Below are positions 47,233-58,312 of a stretch of DNA of 64,000 nucleotides, one piece after another; the first letter of the stretch is position 1, and each line of letters starts with the position of its first letter. The stretch spans positions 2,914,001 through 2,978,000 of the forward strand of contig NC_133025.1 in NCBI RefSeq assembly GCF_048771995.1, in the 5' to 3' direction. The notes below the pieces were generated by a model. The model saw only the letters and a list, made by a program, of their open reading frames with translations. It was not told the DNA's origin and searched no databases. The DNA comes from Taeniopygia guttata (lineage: Eukaryota; Chordata; Aves; Passeriformes; Estrildidae). The translations under genes were made by a program, and so were the position numbers.

Positions 47233-47690
47233 TGATGCCTTGAGAAGGCTGAGCTAGAGCAGAGACTAGATGGAATTAAGGAATAAAGCAGGGATTTATT
47301 AAAGGCCTCCATAGATCCACCTTGGGCAGGACCAGAGCCCAGCCAGGGCTGCACCCAAAATGAACCAAAATGGTCCCAAAATGCACGAGCGCTCCCGGGG
47401 GCTCTCCCTGGGATCAGTTCTGCTCCATTGGCACCTTGGAGTTCATTGTCCCATTCCAGCTTTAGCCCAGGCAGTCCCATCCTGCTTGTTTTTCTCTCTT
47501 CACTTCACCATTGTTTATACTTTTTGGGCCTGGAGCTTGTAATGGTTGTCCTTGGTCTCAAGCTGGAGAAGGATTGTTTTGTCTGCCTACGCTGTGAAGA
47601 GACCTTGCTAACACTTAATGTGAATCTCAAAGATACACATGAAAGGAGCACAGAATCTGAAAAATATGAAAGCTAAAACATTTAGGGACG
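47233..47690 (-). mobile_element. Solo LTR, third type
   Basis: 'ggaataaagcagggatttat' near 47280, 'taaaggcctccatagatcca', 'cttgggcaggaccagagccc', 'caaaatggtcccaaaatgca', 'cttggagttcattgtcccat', 'gtctgcctacgctgtgaaga' and 'tctcaaagatacacatgaaa' follow, as I recall it, a common passerine LTR. The AATAAA-like signal (reverse complement near 47292) supports minus orientation. Ends are approximate; no duplication identified. Confidence 0.62.
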
Positions 47691-49050
47691 GGGCAAGGCT
47701 GGAGGAGGTGACAGGCCCAGAGTGTGTGTCCTGCTGAGGGGAGGGAACAGCTTAAAAATCAGGAGAGATCCTGGTTAGTGGCAGGGTGAGAAGGTAGGAG
47801 TGTGAAGTTTGCTTGGAGATACCATTCCCAAATATCCTAGATCCTGGATTCAATGAAAGACACTCGGGTTTCTTCTTGATGAGGTCTTAGGTTCAGTAGG
47901 GATGATGGCAGTGACTTCATCCCACCTGAAGATAATGGCAGTGATTTTATCCAACACAATGCATGAGGAATCTCAGCTCTCTAAGGATCAGCTCTGTAAA
48001 TACCCCTTTCTCTCCAATCCCAGGCTGCAAGGAGATGTTTCTATCCCCCTGGATCCCAGAAATGCATGCTGGCAGTTTCACAGCTCTTAGGCACCCTCTC
48101 TGCCAGGATAACTGCTGCCTAACTTCGTGTCAAGCTCACTAAGTCCTGTTTCTTCTTTATTTTTCCCTGTCATGCAGATTTTGGTGTCCCCCAGAATCTC
48201 CCAGGACCTCCCCTCTCCCCCTTCTCTGTAATTAAACAAGAACTGTTGACAGATGCTGTCGAAGCCAGTTCCAGCTCGCCAGAAATTTTCAGCAAATAAT
48301 AAGAGGCGCTCAGAAATGAGAAGTCAGAAGAATTCAATTCAAGAGGCAAGAGACAAATTCTCAGCTGCCCTAAAAGTACCTTAATTCAGAGAAGCACCAC
48401 TGACACCACACAAGAAAAAGGAAAAAAAAATGCCTTAATTTTATTTTTTTTTTCTCTGTGATGAGACACCAGAATAGAGAAGGGGCGAGTTAACAAGGAT
48501 TTTTTTTTTTCCACTTTTTACCTTCAGATCTGGGTCACTTTATTTGCAGGGGGTGTCTGAACTGAAGGATCTCCTGTAAATCAGGGGATCTCAGTAAAAG
48601 AGGGTGCACACCCAACATTTGTCAGGGAAAAGTCACCAGGGAGACAAATGAGGTGTGGAAAAGGATAATGTTTGGAGTGAACTCCCTGACATCATTTTCC
48701 TTGCCAGGATTTTGAAACACCACTGAGTCAGAAAGGATTTGTGGTGGACATTTCTCCAAGCAAGGAATTTGACAGATATCCCTGCTCTGCTGAACTTGCT
48801 TTGCTGACTGCTCCCTAAGTCCTTTAAACAATGCTACTGTGATTTAAAATGTCACATAACCAAAAGCATCATAATTGCAAAAAACATTCTCATTAACAAA
48901 AAAGTTCTCTTTTCAAATTCCCCTATTCAGGCAGCTCTGTAAGCTTTTAATCCTTCAAGCAGCAGTAAATGACATCTTTGCTAAGAATGGCCACTTTACA
49001 TCAGCAGAGAGGCTGGGGAAAGAATCTGGGTTCGCTGCAGAGGGAGGGGA
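47691..49050. other. Unique intergenic DNA
   Basis: No gene recognised. T/A-rich between about 48415 and 48515. Confidence 0.5.
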
Positions 49051-49297
49051 AATATTTCATGTTGGCTCTCAACTTCCAAAAGAAAATCCTCTCTACTTCT
49101 TCAAACTCACAACTACAAGTTGAGAGGCTCAAAAGCTCAAGACCAAAATGCTGGGGTGATGATGGTGATGATAATATTTCATGTTGCCTCTCAACTTCCA
49201 AGAGAAAATCTTCTCTACTTCTTTAAACTCATAGAGTTTAAGCTCTCTCATAGAGAGCTACAATAGTGAGGCTCAAAAGATCAAGACCGAAATGCTG

Positions 49298-49352
<55 letters not shown>
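49051..49352. repeat. Imperfect segmental tandem duplication ending in (GAT)n
   Basis: Copy 1 (49051-49172) and copy 2 (from 49173) both begin 'aatatttcatgttg[g/c]ctctc' and share 'aacttccaa[a/g]agaaaatc', 'gaggctcaaaag' and 'tcaagacc[a/g]aaatgctggg'. Copy 1 ends in a short imperfect GAT/GGT run, copy 2 carries an extra stretch near 49230-49260 and ends in about 17 GAT units (49301-49352). A single triplet array has probably grown in one copy. Confidence 0.9.
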
Positions 49353-49363
49353 AAGAGGAAGTG

Positions 49364-49440
49364 ATCTATCACAGAATCCCAGAATATCCTGAGTTGGAAG
49401 GGACTCCCAAGAATGAGCAAAGTCCAACTCCTGATCTTTT
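49364..49440 (-). mobile_element. CR1 LINE, 3' tail (minus strand)
   Basis: 'atcacagaatcccagaatat', 'cctgagttggaagggactcc' and 'caaagtccaactcctg' match the antisense CR1 terminus variant. Confidence 0.82.
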
Positions 49441-51144
49441 TCTGGGGCATGTGACTTTTCATTTGTGCCACTGCATGGAGAGGTCACATCCCTGGGCTCA
49501 GGGGGAATTACCTGAGTAGGTTAGAAGGAAACATGAAAAATGACGGGGTTTGTGCTGGGGGTGTTTGCAGTGAGACCCAGCTACAAGCTCAACCAAAATG
49601 AACCCGAATTCAGCTTGAATTCTCCCAAATGGAGCTCCACTTGGTGCCCAACTTCCAGACTGGCCTATTGGTTGTCCTTTGGTTTTCCTCCAAAACCCAG
49701 AAGGCAACACAACAGCTTTCTCAGGATCCAGTGGCATTCCTGGGGCCATCACCTCAATTGTATGGGACAGCCAGACCATGCTGATGTGGAAATATGCCAT
49801 CCATGGAGGTGTGGTGTCAGCAGAGTGATCCAAGACACATCACAGGAGGCTTGGGAAGGATTCTCTACCACCAGTCTGGTGAGATGTGCGGTGCCCCAGT
49901 ACTGGAAATAAGAAAAATTTAAGACAAACAAGGAAAATACCTCTTCTGTTAACTTTGGAAATGGCCAGAAATAGGTTCACTCTACATCAAAGCTGAAAAA
50001 TAACCTACAAGTGCAAAGGCCAAGTTGGTTGCTTTTGGCTCAGAATAATTACTTAAAAGGGAAATAAACCTACAAAATCTGAAGAAGTCATGTTTGTGAC
50101 TCGCTGACCTGAAACCAAGCAGTTTTGTTTGCATGTGTGTTTTAAAAGCAAAATATTTCAGTCAACAGGGAAAAATAATTTTCCTCCATATTCATGTTTT
50201 CAGTTTTGGTCCTTGTCCTCTTCAAAAATTGGGTCAGTTCCTTGAATTAAAATCCTACTTTGAAACACCTGAAACATTCTTCTTGAAATTGTCCAAGCAC
50301 AAGGGGTTTTTTTTTATCCTTATTTTCCTGGAATTCCCCTTTCATCTCCTCATTCTAAATAACTCATTAAATTCAATGTGAATTTAGACTCATTTGCAAA
50401 CTGCTTATTTTGTTGAGGTTTCTTTAAGGGTATTTACCACTCTCTGTTTGTACACCTATGTGAGAGTGTATAAATATCTGTGCATGGAATGTGATTCAGT
50501 TTTGAGTTGTGCAGAAAGATTCTCAGGGAGACAGAGACAGAAGGAATTGTGTGTTCAGGAGGGGGTAGAATTTATTTCTTTGCAGCTACAAGGACATCCA
50601 AGGAGCAAGGAGAAGGTGTTTCAGACATCCTGCTGCCAGTGGCTGCCAGACTTTGGCTCCCTGGAGAGATGAGGCAGAGCATCCCAAATATCAAGTGTCT
50701 GAACGTGTCCCTCTGTCACCACCAAATCCCGCCTGTCCCAGCTGGCACATGGGAATAGTTCCTTTCCTAACTCAACCAGCCATGAATTTCCCACTCTGCT
50801 GCAAATCAAACAACCCATTAGGGCTTTGCTGAGTGGATCTGACATTCCCAGGTGTGGATGAACACCCCCTCAGGGCCACGGGCGCTGTGAAAATCAGTGA
50901 AAATCAGCGCGTCAAAATTCAGCTCATCGTTTGTGCCTCGCTGCCCATCGCTGCTCCCAGTGAGGAGGGGCCCCAGCACCTGCCAGCCCAGTGCTCAGGG
51001 CATTCCAGAGTGCTTTTCCAAGGTGTTTGACTTGCCCTGGAAGGGGTGAAGGGGAAATGATGGTATGTTGTGAGGTGTTCAGGGACAAGAGGAATGTTTT
51101 ACCGAAACTGCAGGAAAAACAAAAACTCTCCAACAACATTTTTA
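49441..51144. other. Unique intergenic DNA
   Basis: No gene I can support. The frame at 49540-49911 (123 codons) has no domain I recognise; 'accaaaatgaacccgaattc' nearby is loosely reminiscent of LTR sequence, too weak to call. Confidence 0.45.
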
Positions 51145-51661
51145 GTGTTAGATAAACACTAAAACATTACTCTGTTCTGTCCAGGATGTGCAGCAGGGCT
51201 CATTTCATCCACACATTGCCTGGGTTGTCAAGAGAAAATCATTCCATCACACATGATCTTCACTAGATTTTCCATAAACTTTATACAGTCAAAATCCAGA
51301 GAAATTCATTGGTTCAATGTTCATTGGTCCCAAGTAGGACATTTTTTAGAATTTGGTTTCCTATTGGTTATTGATCCTTTTGCCTACAATGTTAATTAGG
51401 TCCTCATTCTCTTATCTCTCCTTTTCCAGGCCAGCAGTCTTGGACCAAGCCATATTTGGAGATGATGTTCATTAATGGTCATTAGCTTGTGTATATCTTA
51501 TGTGCTACTCCCAGCCTGCTGAAATGTTAAGCTCATCAGGTCTCAAATGGTGCAACAATCCTTTGAAAAGAAACTTCAACTCTTTTCCCACTAGATCAAG
51601 ATGAACAAAAACCCCTGACTAAAGTCAGTTTAAAATTTTAGGAATTGTATAATTTCCAACA
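51145..51661 (-). mobile_element. LTR, fourth family (minus strand)
   Basis: On the minus strand it begins TGTTGGAAATTATACAATTC, includes CCAAT-type words ('ggaccaatgaacattgaacc', 'aataaccaataggaaacc'), a TATAAAG box near 51283, 'ccaggcaatgtgtggatgaa' and 'gctgcacatcctggacag', and ends near 51145. Its 5' end faces the 5' end of the related LTR at 51844. A hairpin (ttttagtgtt/aacactaaaa, 51139-51163) sits across its 3' end. No convincing direct duplication. Confidence 0.8.
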
Positions 51662-51843
51662 GTAGCTCAGGGTTTTCCCACCTTGACATGGTTATTCCTT
51701 TGGGTTGTGGATTCACAACATCTTTAGAGATGGAAGCAGATTTAAGTTCCCTTCCTTTTGTAAGATTCCTTGTCTTGCACATCACCAGCATGGAAATCAG
51801 GGTTATTTTCCTCCATCCCTCCCTGGATAATGCTGAGCATCAC

Positions 51844-52053
51844 TGTTGGAAATGATACAACTTCTAAAATTTTTTAACTAACTAAGAATTGTGTCATTTG
51901 GGACCAATGAACATTGAACCGAAGAATTGGTTTGGGTTTTGTATGGATGAGAATGTGAAAAATCTAATAAAGAACCATCTGGGCAATGTGTGGATGAGAT
52001 TATTTCTATTGCACATCCTGGCTAGAATAAAGTAATGCCTTAATTCTGGAACA
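51844..52053 (+). mobile_element. LTR, fourth family, internally deleted (plus strand)
   Basis: It starts TGTTGGAAATGATACAACTTC and keeps 'ggaccaatgaacattgaacc', 'gcaatgtgtggatgagatta' and 'gcacatcctggctagaataa'. Roughly 250 bp between the first 50 bp and the CCAAT word, present in the copy at 51145-51661, are missing. AATAAA occurs at about 51965 and near 52026. It ends about TTCTGGAACA. Confidence 0.78.
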
Positions 52054-53205
52054 CTGGAAAAAAAAAAAAGCAGTTGGAGAGGTTTTGTTTGTCCTGCAAT
52101 TTTGGTGACATCACCATGATGGTTTTTGCTCTGGGTTCTCTTCCATTCTTGTCACCTCTGCCTATGCAGACACACTGCTCCATGCAAACCTCACCAATCC
52201 AGCTCCATCCCAAAGCTCTCCTTGTGCTTCTGGAGACTGAGACCAACCTCACAGAATCCCACAGGAATGCAGGGAAGCTGTAGATCCCGTGCTCTGCTCT
52301 GTGGGTGGGAGGAAATTGCCAAAGGAGCCACTGCTCGCATAAATAAGGGATCGGTTACAGAGCTGACTGGGGTTAAAGGACAAGAACAGCCAGAGCAGAT
52401 CCAGCAGATCATTCCAGCTCAGTGTCCTGCTGCCAGGAGTGGCCAGAAGTAGGTTTTAAGTGATTATCTAAAAAAACACATGTAAATGTGATTTTGTTAC
52501 CAGTGAGACACAGATCATAGATTTTTTTAAGAAAGAATTTGTATATTTAACAGCCCTGGTAGGGTTTTTCTGCCCACATATTTGCCCAGTCATTTATCTG
52601 TGGGAGCACTGACATGGATCCAGGAGATGAAGGTTCTTTGGTGTGCCTTGTTGGAGAATAATCCCAGGCAGGATGTTCTGGGCTCCATGCAGCATCTACA
52701 GCATCTGTGCCCTCTGAAAGCCCTGATTTGTCCCCTCAGCTTCCCAGCACCCCACTGCTCCTTCTGGCACAGCTCAGGCTGGATTCTCTCATTTAAAGCC
52801 ATGGGGAGGCAAGGGCGTAAAACAACAAATCAACTCAAATTCAGGCATTTTGTGATGGACACAAAGATTTATTCCTTCACTGCCTGCCCCCCCCCCCCCA
52901 CCACCCACCACCAAAAAAAGACTTTCCCCAAATCCTACAGGATGTTGAAATACATTGGGAATGTTGGTAGTGGTTTGTCTGTTCTGACAAACCTCAGTGA
53001 AAGAGTGTTTCATTTGTTTTTGGTTGGTTTTTGCCTTATTCCAGTCATTATTCTGGTGTGGTCATGCAGCTCAGGGGGTGTCTCCAAATCCAGAGTGTCT
53101 GAGGGGTGTTTAACAAGCCACACAACCCTACACAGGGGGAGGTTTCTGGGAGCCCTTTTTGCAGCTAGGAAAGCGAGGGACAGACTTTCCTCCCTTTTTT
53201 TTTTT
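52054..53205. other. Unique intergenic DNA
   Basis: No gene recognised. Poly-C/CCA run at about 52887-52915. A 210-codon plus-strand frame (52582-53214) has a Pro/His run from this tract and ends in a hydrophobic stretch; no domain recognised and no supporting context, so it is not called as a gene. Confidence 0.5.
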
Positions 53206-53315
53206 TATTGTTAAAGTTGGAAAAGGCCTCTAAGATCATTAAGTCCAACCATTAACCTAGCACTGCCAAGTCCACCACTAAACCATTTCTCCAAGCACCA
53301 AACCTACACTGATTC
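53206..53315 (-). mobile_element. CR1 LINE, 3' tail (minus strand)
   Basis: 'ttaaagttggaaaaggcctc', 'taagatcattaagtccaacc', 'attaacctagcactgccaag' and 'tccaccactaaaccatttct' closely follow antisense CR1. Confidence 0.93.
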
Positions 53316-54176
53316 AGGGACAAAAAAGAGTGACAGAGCCAGGAATTGAAACTGCGTGCCAAGCTGGTCCCTAACTTTCTGTCCTAATAATTCAAGGTGC
53401 TTCAATCTCTCCTGTATCCAGAGATAAAAGAGTTTGTAATCCCTGCTGGATCCTGCTCTCTCCTGTCTGCATGAAAACCAACAGTTGTTCCTTTACATTG
53501 CACCTTTAAAAGGACAAATGTTTTCCCTTCCTGCATCCCAGGCAGCAGCAGGGGTGAGAGAAAAGGCTCTGGAAGAGGGTTCAGAGTGGGATGCACAGGA
53601 GTGTTCAGCCAGCAGCACAGGGAGATGGAAATGGAGTGAGCAAAACTGGATTCATTAGCTGGCAATTAGCTCTAAATTGATGATCATATGGTACAAGTGA
53701 GCTCGGAAGGGAAAGGTGGATCTGCCAGCTGGAGACAACAGAATCTTTGGAGATTGGTCCCTGCTGAGTGGGGCAGGATTTATGGGGCAGATCAGTCCAG
53801 CTTTGTGTGTTCTGGACACCTGAGAAAAATGTTGGCTCCAGTAGCGTCGAGGGAGGGCTTTGGTCAGGAAGAGGGGGACAGTGGTTTCCTTTTTTCCTTG
53901 AGTCCAAAGAGAATTGCAAGACCAAGCTGGACCACCCAGCTGCAATCCCAGCATTTTAGTAATTCCAGTCACTTAATAATCCTGGTGATTTCCCGATCCC
54001 AGTTTCCCCAGAGCCATCCCAGCCAATCTGCTGCCTCATCCCACCAGCTCTCCAAATCCAGGTGCCTCCCAGCCCTGTGCCACTGCCATCTGGGGTGCTG
54101 GCCAATGCAGCCTGGGCATCAGGAGTGCTTCCCTTCCCTACCACACCTCCTTCCTCTCTAATTCCCTTCATCCTGG
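53316..54176. other. Unique intergenic DNA
   Basis: No gene recognised; several overlapping frames of 60-157 codons on both strands have no domain I recognise. Confidence 0.5.
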
Positions 54177-54296
54177 CTTTTCCTTGGACAGAGATCACAG
54201 ACAGTGTCTCTGGGGGCTCTGTAGAGGGGGGTTCCTGACCCCCTGCCGGGGTCCCAGGCCCTCCAGGGCAGCCAGAGGGAAGCCCTGGATTCCCAC
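54177..54296 (-). mobile_element. Truncated LTR fragment (first family)
   Basis: 'ttggacagagatcacagaca', 'gtctctgggggctctgtaga', 'ccctccagggcagccagagg' and 'aagccctggattcccaca' match the U3 end (right end) of the LTRs at 41127 and 44955. Only about 120 bp remain; the rest of the LTR is missing, and the CR1 starts 5 bp further on. Confidence 0.9.
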
Positions 54297-54300
54297 AAAA

Positions 54301-54478
54301 TACTGGAATTGTCTTCCCAGGGAGGTGGTGGAATCACCATCTCTGGATATGTTTAAAAAAAGACTGGACATGGCACTTGGTGCTATAGTCTAGTTGAGGT
54401 GTTAGGGCATAGGTTGGACTTGATGATCTTAGAGGTCTCTTCCAACCTCGTTATTCTGTGATTCTGTGATTCCGTGAA
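54301..54478 (+). mobile_element. CR1 LINE, 3' fragment
   Basis: 'tactggaattgtcttcccag', 'gtggtggaatcaccatctct', 'gacatggcacttggtgctat' and the terminus 'ggacttgatgatcttagagg ... ttattctgtgattctgtgat'. Confidence 0.93.
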
Positions 54479-56141
54479 TCTCTCCCTCCCTCCTGCTGCC
54501 ATACCTTCCCCTCTGGACTGCCCTCCTCCTCCTGCAGCTGAAGAAAAGCACCCAAAACTCTCCTGCTCTGTGCCAATGTCCTGGGCTCCCTCCCACCCTG
54601 CTGCTCCAGAGCCCAAGTCCTGCTTGTTCTCCTGCTGGGGACAAACACGCCTCAGTTCCAGCTTCAAACAAATCTCTGGCCAGCCAGGACATCTCTGGTG
54701 GCTGCCACAAGCCACCAGCCCGAGCAGTTTTGCAGCAGTTCATGGAGCTGGAGGCTTCCTTCCACCTCACAGCCCTGCTCAGAGACAGTCTGCACCCTGA
54801 GGGTGGCAAAGCAAGGCTGGAGAGAGGAGTCCTGGTCCCTCACAGAGGTTGTCCCCACCACCCTGAGGAGCTGAAGGAAGGCAGAGCCTGGTGACTTGTG
54901 GGGGTGGGATGAACAGAAGGGGTGCACAGAGAGCAGATACTGGGGGCAGAGGAAGGAGAGAAGTTAATCATGAATGTTTTCCTTGCAGGTTACTGATATT
55001 CCTTGCACATGGATTCCCCTGGGCTGGAAACCTGGTAAGCATAAGCTTGAGGAGAAAGATATAAAGTGAGTAGGTGTTGTAGCCATTAATTTGTGGTTCA
55101 GTCTAGAGCCAGTCATTAATTAAACCTCAGCCACTGCAGGCTGAGCACCAGCCAGCTCCTGTTTCCCTGGGCACAGAGCAGGGAAAATAGATGGTCTGGA
55201 AACACCTCCATGCCAGGGGCTGCAGTGGCTTGGCTCCCATGGGACAGCTGTCCTGGAACACACCCAGTCTCTGGGTGTGTTCAAACACCAAACTGGGCAA
55301 ACTGGGCCATGAATGGGGGGATCTGTGTGAGCACCTCAGAAATCCCATCCCTAAATGTCAGTCCTGCAGGCCAGGCTCGTTGACTCCTGCACACAGCCAA
55401 GATGAATGCTCCTGGTGGTCCATCCATCCCAACGTGCCTTTCCCATTGTTCCCATCCCTCCAGGCCCCTGGTGACAGACTCTTGCCATTAGATATGATGG
55501 AAGGGGCTGTTGCCCCAACAAAGGCACACTCCCGTGCAAGGGAGGCTCTGGGAATAATGGGAGCAATGAAATAAATTAAATAAATCACCCAAAGAGCAAG
55601 TGGCTGTGATGAATTAGGAGGTGTTAAACGCTCAGAGCAGACAGGGCACTGCCAGCCCTTTTCCCCAGCAAAGCCACGAAGACAACGGGCTCAGGGGCTT
55701 GCAGTGCCTGTAATTCCCTTTTCATATTTTGCCAGGAGTGCTTTCAGAGCCGCTTTGTTGATTGAATTTGTCAGCCTCCATTCTGGAGATGGCAAAGCTG
55801 CTTTCGCTGCCTTTATTGTGGAGCTCGCACGAGGCAATTCCGAAGCATCTGTATTCATTCCAGGCAGCATTAGGTAGCTGATGATTCAGCCAGCTGCCAG
55901 CAGATAGCTGCTCTCTCCTTGAGATGACTGAGTAATACAGGAATAACCTGGGGATTTTGCTCCCCTCTGGGTTTTATTTCTTTATTTCGGGTGGATCTCA
56001 TTTATCACCGGCGCACAGGAGCCGAGTTCTGAGCGCCGGCGTCCCCTTGGGCGTGGAGAGCAGGGCAAGGCTGCTCCTCATTTCCTTTGGACAGCTTTGT
56101 CTCACCCACTGAAGATGAAACCTCGCTGAGGAGAAGGGCTG
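54479..56141. other. Unique intergenic DNA with a candidate conserved stretch
   Basis: No gene recognised. 55620-55990 lacks simple repeats, is balanced in composition and holds words such as 'tttgttgattgaatttgtca' and 'gtagctgatgattcag'; it could be conserved regulatory DNA. A short CpG-rich patch lies at 55985-56055. Confidence 0.5.
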
Positions 56142-57020
56142 GGGGATTGGAAGTTGTGTGTGGGGAGGGAAAAAACAGGGATTTCTGGGTGTGGATACAA
56201 GTGGAAGCGTGAGAAAGGAAGAAGCTGGAAAAATCAGGTGGAAAGAAGGGAGAGGGAGCTCTGTACTTCCACAGGGGAATTGGAAGTTGTGTGTGAGGAA
56301 GGCAAAACAGGGGTTAAATAGGATAAATAGGAAGGAGAAACAGGAAGGAAAAACAGGGGTTAAATAGGAAAACAGGAAGGAAAAACAGGGGTTTCTGACT
56401 GTGGATATGAGCGGATGTGTGAGAAGGGGAAAAGCTGGAAAAATCAGGTGGAAAGAAGGGAGAGGGAGCTCTGTACTTCCACAGGGGAATTGGAAGTTGT
56501 GTGTGGGGAGAGAAAAATAGGAAGAAAAAATAGCAGTTAAATAGGAAAAACAGGAAGGAAAAACAGGAAGGAAAAATAGGAAGGAAAAATAGGGGTTTCT
56601 GGCTGTGGATACAAGTGGAAGCGTGAGAAAGGAAGAAGCTGGAAAAATCAGGTGGAAAGAAGGAAGAGAGAGCTCTGTACTTCCACAGGGGACTTGGAAG
56701 TTGTGTGGGGGGAAGGCAAAATAGGGGTTAAATAGGATAAATAGGAAAGAAAAACAGGAAGGAAAAACAGGGGTTAAATAGGAAAACAGGAAGGAAAAAC
56801 AGGGGTTTCTGGCTGTGGATATGAGTGGATGTGTGAGAAGGGGAAAAGCTGGAAAAATCAGGTGGAAGGAAGGGAGAGGGAGCTCTGTACTTCCACAGGG
56901 GAATTGGAAGTTGTGTGTGGAGAAGGAAAAATAGGGATTTCTGGGTTGTTGATACAAGTGGATCTGTGAGAAGGGAAGAAGCTGGAAAAATCAGGTGGAA
57001 AGAAGGAGCTCTGTACTTCC
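56142..57020. repeat. Satellite: about five units of 125-210 bp
   Basis: Units start at 'ggggaattggaagttgtgtg' variants: 56142, 56274, 56484, 56688 and 56898. The first and last units are short (about 132 and 123 bp); the three middle units are about 210, 204 and 210 bp because each holds an extra block of 'caggaaggaaaaa' and 'ggggttaaatagg' words. Every unit ends in a nearly fixed segment, 'gaagctggaaaaatcaggtgg' minus one base or so, then 'gagctctgtacttcc'. Long unit lengths divisible by three keep a 319-codon minus-strand frame open; that is a by-product. Confidence 0.95.
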
Positions 57021-57113
57021 AGAACAGGCTGGTGTGGTGGATCCTGAGGGTCCCAGGCTGCGTGGAACCTTCTGGAAGCAGGCAGAGGTGAACAGTGGCA
57101 GAAAAGTGGGGAT
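57021..57113. other. Short unique spacer
   Basis: No recognisable feature between the satellite and the LTR. Confidence 0.4.
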
Positions 57114-57478
57114 TGTCTATTGCTGGAAACCCAGGACTCCTGAACAACTAGCCAATATAATCAAGCAGAAGCTGTTTATTGTTTACATTACACACATATT
57201 TATGGATTCTACAAACTACTAAGTACACACTCGGGATGCTTTTGTCTCGTTCCCTCATTTTCTACCTGCATTTCTCAGGTGTATGATTGGTTACAGTCCA
57301 AGTGTTTCATAGTCCTCTGTTATCTAGTTCTTGCTGTCTTGGTATTCAGCCTCTTCCTTCTTAATTTAGCACAATCTATGTTCCAATAGCCTTGACGAAT
57401 TCCTGAGGCTTTGATAACAAACTTTGAAGCAAGCTGGCTGGTGCACACTGTGGCCTAACCCTTGCAAATATATTGCGA
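57114..57478 (-). mobile_element. Solo LTR, fifth type
   Basis: 'caagcagaagctgtttattg', 'tttacattacacacatattt', 'acaaactactaagtacacac', 'ttccttcttaatttagcaca' and 'gctggctggtgcacactgtg' follow a common passerine LTR as I recall it. AATAAAC on the minus strand (reverse complement of 'gtttatt', near 57175) gives minus orientation. Ends approximate; no duplication identified. Confidence 0.62.
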
Positions 57479-58312
57479 AAATTGTCCCTGCTCTTGAAAT
57501 AAAAAGCTTTTCTCGCCCCTGAGTGTGTGCTGGGACATCACAAAAGCCCTGAGCCTGCTCTGGAGCCTGCAGAAATCTGGAGTAGAGCTCCTGGCCTTGG
57601 ATGCATTCCTGGGAACTCTTCTTTCCTCAGCCCTTGGCCTCGCCCCCATCTCCACACTGGGGAAGGAGATAGGGAAATTTCAGGCCTCCTGAGAGAGGTG
57701 TCTGAGATAAGTGGACTTAAATCACCCTAAAGCAGCTCTGATTTCTCTGTGCTGATTACAGAGGGAATTTGATGACAGCCTCAGAGCAGACAAGAGGCAC
57801 AGAGCTGAATCCAGGCTGCAGTCACAGCTCCTCTGCCCCCACTCTGGGGCACTCAGGATTTTTTCTGCCTTTTCTCTGAGAGCCATAAACCAGTTTTTGA
57901 AAGTAGGATTGCCGGTTTCCTGTGATCACCCAGTGACCCCAGGCACAAGACAAACCTGCCCTGAACTCAGGACATTTTTCCACAGGAGGACACTCAGATT
58001 TTCATTATTTCTCTGAGTTGGAGAATGGTGCCTTTCCAAACACCAGGAGGGTGCAAGAGGGAAAAACATTTTTCCCTGGAATCATCAGCAAGGCCAACCT
58101 AGCACTGACAATTTGCAGGAATTAATCAACTTGCCAAAACTTGGGCACAGGTCATCAGGAAAAGGAGCATCATGGTCAGTGTATGGTGCCAGAGAAGTGC
58201 AGATCCCACATCCAGGGGATGCGAGGTTATTCTTCCCATACCTGTCCTGGGAGTAAAACTCATTTTGGTCATTCCACGTGGTCAGTGCTCACGGCTCTGC
58301 AATGCACAAGGC
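57479..58312. other. Unique intergenic DNA
   Basis: No gene or repeat recognised. Confidence 0.45.

Noticed and set aside
55998..56957. 319-codon minus-strand frame with repeating blocks, looking like a repeat protein
   Set aside because: It is the antisense of the satellite; long unit lengths (204 and 210 bp) are multiples of three, so the frame stays open. No domain or signal supports it.
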